From Psychromonas aquimarina ATCC BAA-1526 (lineage in GTDB: Bacteria > Pseudomonadota > Gammaproteobacteria > Enterobacterales > Psychromonadaceae), in assembly GCF_000428725.1 (NCBI RefSeq), contig NZ_AUAM01000011.1:1-64000 (forward strand): 64,000 nt of DNA. Reading direction: 5' to 3'. The notes under the pieces are model-generated. The model saw only the letters and a program-made list of their open reading frames with translations. It was not told the DNA's origin and made no database searches. The translations under genes were made by a program, and so were the position numbers. The stretch's first letter is position 1; the number at the start of each line of letters is the position of its first letter. Below, piece after piece: positions 17,750 to 28,923 of the stretch.

Positions 17750-18739
17750 ATGTCCAGTAACAAATTACATGTCAGCCGCGAACATCTGCATTTTTTACTT
17801 AAACAGATGATCCGTATACGCCGTTTTGAAGAGCGCTGCGTGACCCTGTACAGCGAAGAAAAAATACGCGGATTTCTGCACCTGTATAACGGTGAGGAGG
17901 CGATCTCTGTAGGCGTAATGCAGGCATTAAATTCTCAAGATGCGGTATTAGCCACTTATCGGGAACATGGCCATGCCCTGGCACGCGGTGTTCCAATGAA
18001 CGATATTATGGCGGAAATGTTCGGCAAACAGACAGGCTGCAGCGGCGGCCGCGGCGGATCAATGCACCTCTTTGATATCAGCCGGCGTTTCTTCGGCGGC
18101 AATGCTATTGTCGCAGGCGCACTGCCTCTGGCGGTCGGCCTGGCACTGGCCGATAAAATGCAGCAGCGTCCGGTTGTCACCTGCTGTTTTTTCGGTGAAG
18201 GCGCCGTAGCTGAAGGCGAATTTCATGAAAGCCTGAATCTTGCAAAATTATGGCAGCTGCCGATTCTATTTATCTGTGAAAATAATCGTTATGCAATGGG
18301 TAATGCCCTGGAACTCGAAGAATCTAATCAGAATATCTATTTAAAAGCGGCCAATTACGGTTTAGCGTCGCAGGTCGTTGACGGTATGAATGTAGTGGAT
18401 GTGGAAGCGGCCTCGCAGCTGGCTTGTACGGCAATACGTAACGGCGCCGGTCCGCATTTTATCGAATGTCAGACCTATCGCTTTCGCGGTCATTCAATGT
18501 TTGACACACAGCTTTACCGAAGCAGCAGTGAAATCGACGAATGGAAGAAAATGGGACCTATCATACAGCTTACCCACTGGCTTAAAAGCAACCACCAGAT
18601 TGAAGCAGAAGAACTGCAGGCTATGGAGCAGGCTGTTGACAGGGAGATTGATGCGGCTGTTGCTGATGCTGAAAATGCCGCTGTTGAACCGCTCGAAGGT
18701 TTATTAACACATGTCTATGCGGAGGCTCCCCATGAGTGA
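17750..18739 (+). CDS. 2-oxoacid dehydrogenase E1 alpha subunit (pyruvate/acetoin type)
   Basis: 329 aa. It has the ThDP-dependent E1-alpha pattern: IRRFEERC near 23-30, [19 protein letters not shown], the thiamine-pyrophosphate motif as [17 protein letters not shown] (GEG for the usual GDG), and FRGHSMFD. With E1 beta it decarboxylates a 2-oxoacid and transfers the acyl or acetyl group to lipoyl-E2. The length and motifs fit the PdhA/AcoA group; the sequence alone does not tell pyruvate from acetoin. It overlaps the E1-beta start by 8 nt and has AGGAGG seven bases before its ATG. Confidence 0.9.
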   Translation: MSSNKLHVSREHLHFLLKQMIRIRRFEERCVTLYSEEKIRGFLHLYNGEEAISVGVMQALNSQDAVLATYREHGHALARGVPMNDIMAEMFGKQTGCSGGRGGSMHLFDISRRFFGGNAIVAGALPLAVGLALADKMQQRPVVTCCFFGEGAVAEGEFHESLNLAKLWQLPILFICENNRYAMGNALELEESNQNIYLKAANYGLASQVVDGMNVVDVEAASQLACTAIRNGAGPHFIECQTYRFRGHSMFDTQLYRSSSEIDEWKKMGPIIQLTHWLKSNHQIEAEELQAMEQAVDREIDAAVADAENAAVEPLEGLLTHVYAEAPHE

Positions 18740-19733
18740 AATAAGTTTCAGAGATGCTTTTAAAGCCGCTATGGTTGAGGCTTTAACGGAAGATTCCCGG
18801 GTTTTTCTGATGGGTGAAGATGTCGGTCATTACGGCGGCTGCTACGCAGTATCTAAAGGCCTGCTTGATGACTTCGGCGCACAGCGGATTATCGATACGC
18901 CGCTTTCTGAATCTGGATTTGTCGGTGCCGGCATCGGCGCGGCTATCGGCGGTATGCGCCCGATTGTAGAGATTATGACAGTCAATTTCAGTCTGCTCGC
19001 TCTGGATCAGATTATCAATAACGCCGCTACTCTGCGTCATATGTCGGGCGGACAGGTATCTGTACCGCTGGTGATCCGTATGGCCTGCGGTGCCGGTAAA
19101 CAGTTAGCGGCGCAGCATTCGCATAGCTTTGAAGGGTTATACGCTCATGTTCCCGGCCTTAAAGTACTTTATCCGGGTACCATAGGCGATGCACGATATA
19201 TGTTAAAAATGGCGCTTGCCGATCCGGATCCGGTAATTATATTTGAACATGTAATGCTTTATAACCAAACCGGGACTTTGCCTGAAACAGATAATATCGC
19301 CCCCATGGAAAAAGCGGTGATCCGTAAAACCGGTACGGATCTCAGCATTATCACCTGGGGAGGATGCTTATATAAAGCCATGCAGGCGGCCGAGCAGCTT
19401 GAGGAGCAGGGATATAATATTGAAGTTGTAGATTTACGCTGTTTACGCCCCTTAGACAGAGACACGATTATTGATTCAGTACGCCGTACTCATAAAGCAT
19501 TAATCGTCGATGAATCATGGAAAAGTGTCGGTATGTCGGCAGAAATAAGCGCCACGCTGGCGGAGCAGGCTCTGTGGTATTTAGATGCCCCGGTTCGTCG
19601 AATATGCGGCATCGAGGTACCCACTCCCTATGCGGATCATTTAGAAAAAGCCAGCCTGCCTCAAGTTCCCCAAATCGTAGAGGCGGCCGTGCAGATGCTG
19701 CAAAGCACTATCCCGACACCGGAGGTTAAGTGA
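18732..19733 (+). CDS. 2-oxoacid dehydrogenase E1 beta subunit
   Basis: 333 aa from the ATG at 18732, which follows GGAGG at six bases and overlaps the E1-alpha stop (ATGAGTGA). The frame is open to 18711, but nothing supports starting there. Family features: [49 protein letters not shown] with the conserved HS, and the C-terminal DLRCLRPLD and [12 protein letters not shown]. Forms the alpha2-beta2 E1 with the upstream subunit. It ends in a TGATG overlap with the E2 gene. Confidence 0.92.
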   Translation: MSEISFRDAFKAAMVEALTEDSRVFLMGEDVGHYGGCYAVSKGLLDDFGAQRIIDTPLSESGFVGAGIGAAIGGMRPIVEIMTVNFSLLALDQIINNAATLRHMSGGQVSVPLVIRMACGAGKQLAAQHSHSFEGLYAHVPGLKVLYPGTIGDARYMLKMALADPDPVIIFEHVMLYNQTGTLPETDNIAPMEKAVIRKTGTDLSIITWGGCLYKAMQAAEQLEEQGYNIEVVDLRCLRPLDRDTIIDSVRRTHKALIVDESWKSVGMSAEISATLAEQALWYLDAPVRRICGIEVPTPYADHLEKASLPQVPQIVEAAVQMLQSTIPTPEVK

Positions 19734-20962
19734 TGAGTGACAGTGTGCATGATTTAAACATGCCCTCCTTTGGAGCTGATATGGCGCAGGGCACCTTGGT
19801 GCAGTGGTTAGTAAAACAAGGTGACAGTATAAAACGAGGCTCGGTGATTGCAGTTATCGACACACATAAAGGGGCCATTGACCTGGATCTCTTCGAAGAT
19901 GCTGTTATTGAACAACTGTTAGTGTCAGAAGGTCAGAAAGTCAAAGTCGGCACTGCGATTGCGCGGCTGCGTTCGCTTAGCGGTACTCCGCCTCAGGCAG
20001 CCGTGCCGGCTCAGTCTTCAACGGCCCCAGACACAGCACCGCTAAGTAAACAAACAGATAAGAGAGTCACAGCAGACGGCACTGATTTTATTCCTGCAAC
20101 TCCGGCCGCCCGCGCTTTTGCCGCACAGCATCAGTTGACTCTGTCGAATTTAGCGACAGAAAAAGGCAATGAGGTAATCACCCTGGCAGACGCTCAAAAA
20201 GCACTCACAAAACTTCCTGACGCAGCTCCGTCACAAGCACCTGAAGCTGAAGAAAAAATTCCGCCGAAACAGAGCGGATTTGATAAACAAGCCATGCGTC
20301 TGGCTATCAGTGATACTGTAACCCGCTCCAAGCAGGAAATCCCCCATTATTACCTCAACCATCGCTTAGATATAACAGCACTGGAACAATACCTGCAGAC
20401 ACACAATGCCGCACAGCCCGTAGAATCACGCTTGTTACTTGCCGCGCCGCTGTTATGTGCAGCTGCCCGCACCTTAATGAACAACAAGCAGCTCAACGGC
20501 TTATATCAAGAACAGCAGTTTTTTCCCGGCGATACAGTTAACCTGGCTAATGCGATTAATTTACGCGGAGGCGGGCTGGTGATGCCGGTTATACGCGATG
20601 CTCAAAATCTCACTGCACAATCAATGATGCAGATACTTAAAGAGCAGGTAAGCCGCGCCCGGAGCGGCAGTTTACTCGTTTCAGAATTAACTCAAAGCAG
20701 CTGCACAGTAACCAGCATTGGAGAGCGCGGTGCTGAGCAGATGTCTGCGGTTATTTATCCGCCGCAGGTTGCTGTTATCGCTTTGGGTTCACCTCATAAA
20801 CAGGCATTGGTGGTCAACGGCAGTATTAAGATACGAACTGTTATTATCGCCGGTCTGGCAGCGGATCACCGCGTAAGTGACGGTCATATCGGCGCGCGTT
20901 TTCTTTATCAGCTCAATCAGCAGTTACAAAAACCGGAGGAATTATGGACAGTCTCGAACTAA
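19733..20962 (+). CDS. 2-oxoacid dehydrogenase E2 (lipoyl acyltransferase)
   Basis: 409 aa from ATG 19733 (GGAGG seven bases upstream). A lipoyl domain (about 8-80) carries the lipoylated lysine in VIDTHKGAI (K46), with T-H in place of the usual T-D. An Ala/Pro/Gln linker is followed by a peripheral subunit-binding domain (about 116-155; PATPAARAFAAQHQL) and the catalytic acyltransferase domain, ending in ADHRVSDG with catalytic H379 and D383. It takes the acyl group from E1 and gives it to CoA, or conceivably to the ACP encoded next. No E3 gene is in this operon, so the binding domain presumably docks an E3 encoded elsewhere. Confidence 0.9.
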   Translation: MSDSVHDLNMPSFGADMAQGTLVQWLVKQGDSIKRGSVIAVIDTHKGAIDLDLFEDAVIEQLLVSEGQKVKVGTAIARLRSLSGTPPQAAVPAQSSTAPDTAPLSKQTDKRVTADGTDFIPATPAARAFAAQHQLTLSNLATEKGNEVITLADAQKALTKLPDAAPSQAPEAEEKIPPKQSGFDKQAMRLAISDTVTRSKQEIPHYYLNHRLDITALEQYLQTHNAAQPVESRLLLAAPLLCAAARTLMNNKQLNGLYQEQQFFPGDTVNLANAINLRGGGLVMPVIRDAQNLTAQSMMQILKEQVSRARSGSLLVSELTQSSCTVTSIGERGAEQMSAVIYPPQVAVIALGSPHKQALVVNGSIKIRTVIIAGLAADHRVSDGHIGARFLYQLNQQLQKPEELWTVSN

Positions 20963-21189
20963 AAACATTAATCCTGGAAGAATTAAACAATATCGCCCCT
21001 GAAATAGAACCCCATGAAGTACCCGATGACCAGGATATGCGCGATGCCTTAGAGCTGGATTCAATGGACTTTCTTAATTTAGTAACTGCAGTATCTAAGC
21101 GCACTCAAGCCGCGATTCCCGAAGCAGACTACCCTAAGGTATTAACAGTGAACGGCATGGTAGAATATCTGCTGAATGTGCTCAATTAG
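20944..21189 (+). CDS. Acyl carrier protein of the dehydrogenase operon
   Basis: 81 aa, acidic, four-helix carrier protein. The phosphopantetheine site is DSMDF (serine near residue 39) in ALELDSMDFLNLV, close to the DSL/DSM motif of carrier proteins. The ATG overlaps the end of E2 by 19 nt and has a strong GGAGGAATT in front, so it is translated as part of the acsA-E1-E2 operon. An ACP is not part of classical pyruvate dehydrogenase; here it may accept acetyl or acyl groups from E2 or from the AMP ligase. The family is sure, the role is inference. Confidence 0.85.
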   Translation: MDSLELKTLILEELNNIAPEIEPHEVPDDQDMRDALELDSMDFLNLVTAVSKRTQAAIPEADYPKVLTVNGMVEYLLNVLN

Positions 21190-21195
21190 CAGAAA

Positions 21196-21226
21196 TCAGC
21201 TGATAAAGAGACTATTTATCAGCTGA
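21196..21226. terminator. Bidirectional stem-loop between ACP and fghA
   Basis: Perfect 12-bp stem TCAGCTGATAAA / TTTATCAGCTGA with a 7-nt loop, in the 43-nt gap between convergent genes. There is no long T run on either strand, so it is a weak intrinsic terminator or an mRNA 3' end structure. Confidence 0.55.
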
Positions 21227-21232
21227 ACGAAC

Positions 21233-22108
21233 TTATTGAGCCCTGCTAAGCCCTAAATTAAGCGCATGAAAGTGAAGGTGTTTCTCAATAAATGCACTGA
21301 TAAAATAATAACTATGATCATAACCTTCTGCCATATTAAAAGTCAGCGGATAGTTATTTACCTCAGCAGCTTTCAATAATGTATGCGGTTTCAACTGCTC
21401 TTCTAAAAACTCATCATTTGACCCCTGCTCAACCATTGCCGGAATCTGCGCTGTTGTTTTACGCATTAATTCACTGGCATCATAAGCAGACCAGTCGTTA
21501 TACTGTTTCCATGCATCGGCATCTTCTCCAAGATAAGCACTAAATGCTTTTCTTCCCCAGGCACAGTTGATCGGATTACTGATCGGACTGAATGCTGTTA
21601 CCGACGAATATAATTTCGGATTACGCAGTGCAATCACCAAAGCACCATGCCCGCCCATTGAATGACCGCTGATCACCCGCTGCGAGTTCACTGGAAAATG
21701 TGTTTCAATCAGTTTCGGCAGTTCATCAACCACATAATCATACATCTGATAATGCCTGTTCCAGGGGGCCTGGGTAGCATTAACATAAAATCCCGCACCT
21801 AAACCTAAATCATAAGCCTGTTTTTCATCATCGGGCACATTTTCACCGCGCGGGCTGGTATCCGGCGCAACAATTGCAATCCCCAGCTCAGCGGCGGCAG
21901 CCAGAGCACCGCCTTTCTGCATAAAGTTTTCATCACTGCAGGTCAGGCCGGATAACCAGTACATAACCGGCACAGGGTTTTTACTGCTTGCCTGCGGCGG
22001 CAGATAAACAGCAAAGCGCATAGCACAGTTAAGCACTGCTGACTGATGTGTATATTGTTTGTGCCAGCCGTCAAAGGCTTTGTTACAGCTGATATTTTCG
22101 ATTGTCAT
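21233..22108 (-). CDS. fghA: S-formylglutathione hydrolase
   Basis: 291 aa from ATG 22108 (GGAAAGAATT upstream); the frame is open to 22153 but the family N-terminus is ENISCNKAFDGW, right after this ATG. The esterase D fold shows YWLSGLTCSDENF, the nucleophile elbow GHSMGGHGAL, and late D and H residues (SNDEFLEEQL, EGYDHSYYF). It hydrolyses S-formylglutathione to formate and glutathione, the second step of formaldehyde detoxification. It follows frmA by 67 nt on the same strand. Confidence 0.95.
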   Translation of the reverse strand: MTIENISCNKAFDGWHKQYTHQSAVLNCAMRFAVYLPPQASSKNPVPVMYWLSGLTCSDENFMQKGGALAAAAELGIAIVAPDTSPRGENVPDDEKQAYDLGLGAGFYVNATQAPWNRHYQMYDYVVDELPKLIETHFPVNSQRVISGHSMGGHGALVIALRNPKLYSSVTAFSPISNPINCAWGRKAFSAYLGEDADAWKQYNDWSAYDASELMRKTTAQIPAMVEQGSNDEFLEEQLKPHTLLKAAEVNNYPLTFNMAEGYDHSYYFISAFIEKHLHFHALNLGLSRAQ

Positions 22109-22175
22109 AATTCTTTCCGGATCGACAGAAACAGACCGTCTGCTCAACAGCATGACGGCCAGTTTGTACTAGAGG

Positions 22176-23324
<1,149 letters not shown>

Positions 23325-23447
23325 TCAACACGATTTTATTAAGTTCATGCTGGTGCTTGTTTGTTTTAAGTGCTGCTATTATATTTATTTCTGAAGAGAT
23401 GATAATATGGCAAAATTGCAAATTACTTTTACGAGATGGTAACAATC

Positions 23448-24317
23448 ATGAAATGGGAAGGTATTAACGAATTTGTCGCGGTAGCTGAAACAGAAAGTTT
23501 TACCCTGGCGTCAAAAAGCCTGAAAATTTCCACCGCACAGGTCAGCCGGCAGGTTAGTGCGTTAGAAAAACGCCTGAATATAAAACTGTTTTACCGTACA
23601 ACTCGTAAAGTGACTCTGACTCAGGAAGCACAGGTGTTTTACCGCCACTGCCGCGATGTATTAGACGGTTTAGAGGCGGCAGAACAGGCCGTTACTAACT
23701 TACAGAGCAGTCCGCAGGGATCCATAAAACTTTCGGCACCGGTAACCTATGGTGAACAAAAAATATTACCTTTAATTAACGATTTTGTGCAGTTATACAG
23801 CGAGATTGAAGTGATCAGTGACCTGACCAATAACCGTGTCGATTTAGTCGACGGAGGATTTGATTTAGCGATACGTCTCGGGCAGTTAAAAGATTCCAGC
23901 TTAATTGCCAAAAAATTAGCTGTTCGCTCCAACTTCGTCTGCGCTTCTCCCGAATATATTAACAAGTTTGGCGAACCGCATTCGTTATCTGAATTAAAAC
24001 ATCATAACTGCCTGCTGGGTACGCGGGATTACTGGCGTTTTAACGAACAAGGCAGAGAAAAAAATATCCGCGTAAAAGGTAATATCCGCTGCAACAGCGG
24101 TATCGGCCTAGTTGATGCTGCGCTGAAACATTTAGGCATTATTCAGCTGCCTGATTATTATCTGCAGCAGCACTTAGATTCAGGAAAATTAATCACCCTG
24201 CTGGATAATATGCGCGAAGCACCGGAGGGGATCTGGGCAGTTTATCCGCAAAACCGTTATCTTTCTCCCAAGATACGTCTGCTGGTTGACTATCTACGCG
24301 AACATTTACAAGAATAA
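23448..24317 (+). CDS. LysR-type regulator divergent from frmA
   Basis: 289 aa from ATG 23448; the MKWEGINEFVAVAETESFTLAS start is standard for the family. An N-terminal helix-turn-helix (about 15-60; TAQVSRQVSALEKRLNIKLFYRTTRKVTLT) is followed by a substrate-binding domain with GLVDAALKHLGIIQLPDYYL near its C-terminus. The type is close to the regulators found divergent from frmA/fghA in many marine gammaproteobacteria. It likely binds the 141-nt gap and senses formaldehyde or a glutathione adduct; that target is inferred from divergence only. Confidence 0.88.
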   Translation: MKWEGINEFVAVAETESFTLASKSLKISTAQVSRQVSALEKRLNIKLFYRTTRKVTLTQEAQVFYRHCRDVLDGLEAAEQAVTNLQSSPQGSIKLSAPVTYGEQKILPLINDFVQLYSEIEVISDLTNNRVDLVDGGFDLAIRLGQLKDSSLIAKKLAVRSNFVCASPEYINKFGEPHSLSELKHHNCLLGTRDYWRFNEQGREKNIRVKGNIRCNSGIGLVDAALKHLGIIQLPDYYLQQHLDSGKLITLLDNMREAPEGIWAVYPQNRYLSPKIRLLVDYLREHLQE

Positions 24318-24327
24318 GGGACTGGTT

Positions 24328-24486
24328 ATACCAATCCGCATAATTAAATGGTCTGAAATTACGCAGGAAAAATTAATGAGAGCAAGGCGTTTGATTGAGC
24401 AATAGTTAGCTATTGGGATTGAAAACAACGAGGTTATCGTTAATTTTAACCAGTAAGACTGATCAGATATTTATGCGGAATGGTAT
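24328..24486. mobile_element. 159-bp MITE-like element with terminal inverted repeats
   Basis: ATACCAATCCGCATAA (24328-24343) and TTATGCGGAATGGTAT (24471-24486) are reverse complements with one mismatch. The interior has no open frame of note. The size, the ends and the place in an intergenic gap fit a non-autonomous element. No target-site duplication is clear. The interior differs from the two 265-bp elements elsewhere in this window. Confidence 0.65.
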
Positions 24487-24685
24487 TTATTATCTGCTCA
24501 GTGGAATTTCAACAATAAAACTCTATACTGATCAAGATAAAAATACCGACATAAGAAACTTATTTGTAGAAAGATAACTGACTCAAACCACACAAAAATA
24601 ATAACCACATATTTTACATGTAAGTGATCTTTATTTGCTTAACATTTAAGTGAATACCATTCTCATTTCACTACAGAATAATAAA

Positions 24686-24699
24686 ATGATGTTAATCAA
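24686..24699. promoter_or_regulatory. FNR-like site upstream of torE
   Basis: ATGAT-GTTA-ATCAA matches TTGAT-N4-ATCAA at nine of ten fixed positions. It fits anaerobic control of TMAO respiration. It is about 250 nt before torE, so it would act on a distal promoter. Confidence 0.5.
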
Positions 24700-24855
24700 T
24701 TTCGTAAATATCAGATCATAGAAATAAACAAATAGACCTGGATCAAGTAACCTTTACACTATTACAGGCAATAACATCATAAATAAAGCACCTTTATTAA
24801 ATCATTGTGAATTATTGTAAAACAATTGAACACATTAGGTTTCAAAACTACAATT

Positions 24856-24874
24856 CTTCACAAGAACTTCACAA
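24856..24874. promoter_or_regulatory. Tandem CTTCACAA repeats upstream of torE
   Basis: Two exact copies of CTTCACAA (24856-24863 and 24867-24874), 11 bp start to start, so on the same face of the helix. A related GTTCACCT lies near 24917. Spaced direct repeats of this size suit a response regulator such as TorR, whose E. coli boxes contain GTTCA; this is a suggestion only. Confidence 0.4.
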
Positions 24875-24949
24875 TTAAGTTACGACCTAAGCAACACAAC
24901 TAAAAACTAAGCTAAAGTTCACCTAAATTTACAAAAAAACGGAATTGTT

Positions 24950-25123
24950 ATGTCAGATATAAAAACTGAATCAGAAGAAACAACACGCGCGGGCGAATGG
25001 AAAACATTCTTGTTTATCACCGTCTGCTTATTTCCAATTTTAAGCGTCATGCTGGTCGGCGGTTATGGTTTTACCGTCTGGTTTTTACAGATGTTTATGA
25101 TGGGCCCTCCCGGTCATGGTTAA
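24950..25123 (+). CDS. torE: TorE/NapE-family small membrane protein
   Basis: 57 aa. A charged N-terminus is followed by one membrane span (about 20-50) with FLFITVCLFPILSVMLVGGYGFTVW and a glycine/proline tail (MMGPPGHG). This is the pattern of NapE/TorE proteins, encoded first in many marine torECAD operons. The function is unknown; it may help assemble or anchor the reductase chain. It lies 57 nt ahead of torC in the same direction. Confidence 0.85.
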   Translation: MSDIKTESEETTRAGEWKTFLFITVCLFPILSVMLVGGYGFTVWFLQMFMMGPPGHG

Positions 25124-25180
25124 ACTCAAAAATCCTGTATTTACTTTTTCCCCTTTACCTTTTATTACAAAGGCCTAGTT

Positions 25181-26362
25181 ATGATGAAATTAATAAAACG
25201 TTTCTGGCAGATTGTCAGTAAACCAAGTGTACATTTAAGTTTTGGACTGCTCACTATGGGGGGGTTCTTAGCTGGTATTATTTTCTGGGGTGGTTTTAAT
25301 ACTGCACTGGAAGCCACCAATACAGAAGAGTTCTGTATCGGATGTCATGAAATGTCTGACAATGTTTATGTTGAACTGCAGGAAACGGTGCACTGGCAGA
25401 ACCGTTCCGGTGTACGCGCAACATGTCCGGACTGCCATGTTCCGCATAACTGGACAGATAAAATAGCCCGTAAAATGCAGGCGTCCAAAGAGGTGTGGAG
25501 CGCAGTATTCGGCAATATCGATACTCGTGAGAAATTCTTAGCCAAACGCGGCGAGTTAGCCCAGCATGAATGGGACCGTTTCACCGCAAATAATTCTCTA
25601 GAATGTAAAAACTGTCACAACTACAACAGCATGGATTTTTCTATCATGTCTGAACGTGCCCAGGTACAGATGAAAATGGCCGCCGAGCGCGATCAAAGCT
25701 GTATTGACTGTCATAAAGGTATTGCCCATAACCTGCCTGATAATATGGATTCAGGCGAAGGTACACTGGCAAAACTTGAAGCATTAGCAACATCGGGTTA
25801 CGACAAAGGGCAAAGTTATTACAGCGTTCGTCAGCTGCCTCTGTTTACCGATAAAACCTTAACAACTGAAGCCGGACAGTTAAATGCTGCAACCAAAGTA
25901 ACCGTACTAACGGTTGAAGGTGATGCTGTTCAGGTTGAAATTGACGCATGGCGTAAAACTAAAGGTTTCGGCCGGGTAATGTTCGAAGACTTTGCGATGA
26001 ATATTAATGACGGCTTCTTAACTAAAGAAGTTGCACAAAGTGATGATTACATGGAAAAAGGTGAATCTAAAGTTGATGATTTAACCGGTCTTCCATGGCA
26101 GAAAGTAAGTGTTAAATTATGGATGCGTAACAGCTCATTAACAGAGTCCCGTGATACTTTATGGACCTTTGCTAAAACAACCTACGACAGCAGCTGCAGT
26201 GTTTGTCACACTCAGCCGGCAGAAAATCATTTTGACACCAATACGTGGCCGGGCATGTTCAACGGTATGTTATCTTTCGTGAATTTAGACGGGGATACAC
26301 AGGCGTTAGTGCTTAAATATCTACAAAAACATTCATCTGATTTTTCAGACGAAGCGCATTAA
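25181..26362 (+). CDS. torC: Pentaheme c-type cytochrome of TMAO respiration
   Basis: 393 aa. An N-terminal membrane anchor (about 19-40) is followed by four NapC/NirT-type heme sites, CIGCH (52-56), CPDCH (82-86), CKNCH (142-146) and CIDCH (174-178), and a C-terminal monoheme domain with CSVCH (339-343). This five-heme layout is that of TorC, which takes electrons from menaquinol and passes them to TorA in the periplasm. Start ATGATG at 25181. Followed 13 nt later by torA. Confidence 0.96.
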   Translation: MMKLIKRFWQIVSKPSVHLSFGLLTMGGFLAGIIFWGGFNTALEATNTEEFCIGCHEMSDNVYVELQETVHWQNRSGVRATCPDCHVPHNWTDKIARKMQASKEVWSAVFGNIDTREKFLAKRGELAQHEWDRFTANNSLECKNCHNYNSMDFSIMSERAQVQMKMAAERDQSCIDCHKGIAHNLPDNMDSGEGTLAKLEALATSGYDKGQSYYSVRQLPLFTDKTLTTEAGQLNAATKVTVLTVEGDAVQVEIDAWRKTKGFGRVMFEDFAMNINDGFLTKEVAQSDDYMEKGESKVDDLTGLPWQKVSVKLWMRNSSLTESRDTLWTFAKTTYDSSCSVCHTQPAENHFDTNTWPGMFNGMLSFVNLDGDTQALVLKYLQKHSSDFSDEAH

Positions 26363-26375
26363 TTAGGAGGTCACA

Positions 26376-28841
26376 ATGTCAATTTCAAGACGTAGTTTTT
26401 TAAAAGGTTTGATGGCCACTAGTACTGCAGCATTAGTCGGCCCGGGTTTAATTCAAGCAGCGAATGCGGCGGCCTCCGATACAGCAGGTCAATGGAAAGT
26501 GACCGGTTCACACTGGGGCGCATTCCGTGCCCGTGTTTACGCCGGTAAAGTACAGGAAATAAAAGCATTTGAAGCAGATAAATACCCGACCGATATGCTT
26601 AAAGGCATTAAGGGTATTATCTACAGTCCGTCACGTATTCGTTACCCTATGGTGCGTTACGACTGGTATCTGAACCGTGAAAAGAGCGATACCACACAGC
26701 GTGGTGATAACCGCTTTATCCGTGTGACCTGGGATGAAGCAATAACCCTGTTCCATGATGAATTAGAACGCATGCAGACTCAGTACGGTCCCTGGGCAAT
26801 TCATGCCGGAAGTACCGGCTGGCGCTCAACGGGTCAGGTACACTCCTGCGGTAATCATATGGCGCGCGCAATCGGCATGCACGGCTACACAGTCAATAAA
26901 GTAGGCGACTACTCTACGGGTGCGGGCCAGACGATCATGCCCTATGTTCTGGGCACAACCGAAGTTTATGCACAGGGCACCTCCTGGCCGCTGATCCTTA
27001 AAAACAGTAAAACCATTGTACTCTGGGGAACTGACTTAGCTAAAAACCTGCAGGTCGGCTGGAACTGTGAAACCCACGAGTCCTTTGAATATCTTGAACA
27101 GCTGAAAGAAAAAATAGCCAGAAAAGAGATCCGCGTGATCAGTGTGGATCCGGTTAAAAGCAAAACGCAGAACTACTTAAACTCAGAGCAGCAGTACATC
27201 AACCCGCAGACCGATGTACCCTTTATGTTAGCGATTGCGCATACACTTTATAAAGAGAATTTATACGATAAGAAGTTTATCGATACCTATGCATTAGGTT
27301 TTGAAGACTTTGTGCCCTACCTGCTGGGCACAACTAAAGATAAAATTGAAAAGACGCCGGAATGGGCTGAACAGATCTGCGGCATAAAAGCCGATGATAT
27401 TCGTGAATTTGCACGTATGCTGGTCAAAGAACGTACCCAGATTATGGTCGGCTGGAGCATCCAGCGTCAGCAGCATGGTGAACAGCCGTACTGGATGGCG
27501 GCGGTACTTGCGACTATGTTAGGGCAGATAGGTTTACCCGGCGGCGGTATCAGCTACGCGCATCATTACAGCTCGGTAGGTGTTTCTTCAACGGGGGCAG
27601 CCGGTCCGGGAGCATTCCCGCGTAATCCGGATAAGCCTGAAAAACGTATTCACAAAAACAAAGACTACAAAGGTTACAGCAGCACGATTCCCGTGGCACG
27701 CTGGGTTGATGCGATTTTACAACCGGGTAAAAAGATTCAGGCAAACGGTGCGACCATTACCCTGCCGGATCTTAAGATGATGGTTTTCTCGGGCTGTAAC
27801 CCGTGGCACCATCACCAGGACCGCAACAACATGAAAAAAGCTTTCCATAAGCTGGAAACGGTTGTGACGGTTGATTTCACCTGGACGGCAACCTGCCGTT
27901 TCTCGGATATCGTTCTTCCGGCTTGTACGCAGTGGGAACGTAACGATTTAGATCTTTACGGTTCATACAGCGGGCGCGGTATTATCGCAATGCACAAACT
28001 GGTTGATCCTTTATTCCAGTCGAAAACTGACTTTGAAATATTTACCCTGCTGGCACGCAAACTCGGCCAGGAGAAAGACTACACTCAGGGTAAGAGTGAG
28101 ATGCAGTGGGTAAAAGAGCTGTATGACGGCTGTGTGGAAGCTAATAAAGCCAGTTTCCCTATGCCTGATTTTGAGACATTCTGGAAAGAGGGGTTTGTTG
28201 ATTTCGGTAAAGGCAAAGACTGGACACGTCAGGCGGCTTTCCGCGAAGATCCGGAAATCAATTCATTAGGAACTCCGTCCGGTTTTATCGAAATATTCAG
28301 CCGTAAAATAGACCGTTACGGATACAAAGAGTGTCAGGGTCATCCGATGTGGTTTGAAAAAACTGAGCGTTCACACGGCGGTCCAGGATCGGATAAGCAC
28401 CCTATCTGGCTGCAGTCTTGTCACCCGAACAAACGCCTGCACTCACAAATGTGTGATTCAGAACAGTTCCGTGCGACTTATGCCGTTAAAGGCCGAGAGC
28501 CGATTTACCTTAACCCGCAGGATGCAAAATCACGCGGTATTAAAGATGGTGATATAGTGCGTGTATTTAATGATCGCGGCCAGTTATTAGCAGGTGCTGT
28601 TGTATCCGATAACTACCCTGCCGGTGTTGCCCGTATTGAAGAAGGGGCATGGTACGGCCCGGTTGATGAGAAGATAGGTTCATTAGATACCTACGGCGAT
28701 CCGAACACACTGACTTTGGATCTGGCAACTTCTGAGCTGTCACAGGCAACCAGTGCCAATACCTGTCAGGTTCAATATGAAAAATTTGTCGGTAAAGCAC
28801 CAGCGGTAACTGCATTCGGCGGTCCGAAAGAGATAAGCTAA
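26376..28841 (+). CDS. torA: Trimethylamine N-oxide reductase, molybdopterin catalytic subunit
   Basis: 821 aa, the usual TorA length. A twin-arginine signal (SRRSFLKG, hydrophobic stretch, cut near ANAA) sends it folded to the periplasm. Family stretches include GSHWGAFRA near the N-terminus, [15 protein letters not shown] where the molybdenum-ligand serine of the DMSO reductase family is expected, [30 protein letters not shown] and [12 protein letters not shown]. It reduces TMAO to trimethylamine. AGGAGG before the ATG. The chaperone TorD is encoded downstream. Confidence 0.96.
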   Translation: MSISRRSFLKGLMATSTAALVGPGLIQAANAAASDTAGQWKVTGSHWGAFRARVYAGKVQEIKAFEADKYPTDMLKGIKGIIYSPSRIRYPMVRYDWYLNREKSDTTQRGDNRFIRVTWDEAITLFHDELERMQTQYGPWAIHAGSTGWRSTGQVHSCGNHMARAIGMHGYTVNKVGDYSTGAGQTIMPYVLGTTEVYAQGTSWPLILKNSKTIVLWGTDLAKNLQVGWNCETHESFEYLEQLKEKIARKEIRVISVDPVKSKTQNYLNSEQQYINPQTDVPFMLAIAHTLYKENLYDKKFIDTYALGFEDFVPYLLGTTKDKIEKTPEWAEQICGIKADDIREFARMLVKERTQIMVGWSIQRQQHGEQPYWMAAVLATMLGQIGLPGGGISYAHHYSSVGVSSTGAAGPGAFPRNPDKPEKRIHKNKDYKGYSSTIPVARWVDAILQPGKKIQANGATITLPDLKMMVFSGCNPWHHHQDRNNMKKAFHKLETVVTVDFTWTATCRFSDIVLPACTQWERNDLDLYGSYSGRGIIAMHKLVDPLFQSKTDFEIFTLLARKLGQEKDYTQGKSEMQWVKELYDGCVEANKASFPMPDFETFWKEGFVDFGKGKDWTRQAAFREDPEINSLGTPSGFIEIFSRKIDRYGYKECQGHPMWFEKTERSHGGPGSDKHPIWLQSCHPNKRLHSQMCDSEQFRATYAVKGREPIYLNPQDAKSRGIKDGDIVRVFNDRGQLLAGAVVSDNYPAGVARIEEGAWYGPVDEKIGSLDTYGDPNTLTLDLATSELSQATSANTCQVQYEKFVGKAPAVTAFGGPKEIS

Positions 28842-28861
28842 ATACAACTGCACAACAAAAT

Positions 28862-28904
28862 CAGGTATTCGCGGCGTCAGCTGCGGATACCTGTGTGCAG
28901 GTAT
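28862..28904 (+). promoter_or_regulatory. Alternative hairpins between torA and torD
   Basis: CAGGTAT (28862-28868), ATACCTG (28887-28893) and CAGGTAT (28898-28904). The middle arm can pair with either outer copy, giving two mutually exclusive hairpins. The second has only a four-base loop and ends about 20 nt before the torD start. It may set the torA:torD ratio through mRNA processing or ribosome access. Confidence 0.5.
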
Positions 28905-28923
28905 CAAGAAAGTGAGCAGGAAA

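Larger units (their letters stand above)
24487..24949. other. Long upstream control region of torECAD
   Basis: About 460 nt of AT-rich noncoding DNA between the MITE-like element and torE. It holds the FNR-like site and the paired CTTCACAA repeats listed separately. No gene or RNA structure is evident. Confidence 0.5.
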
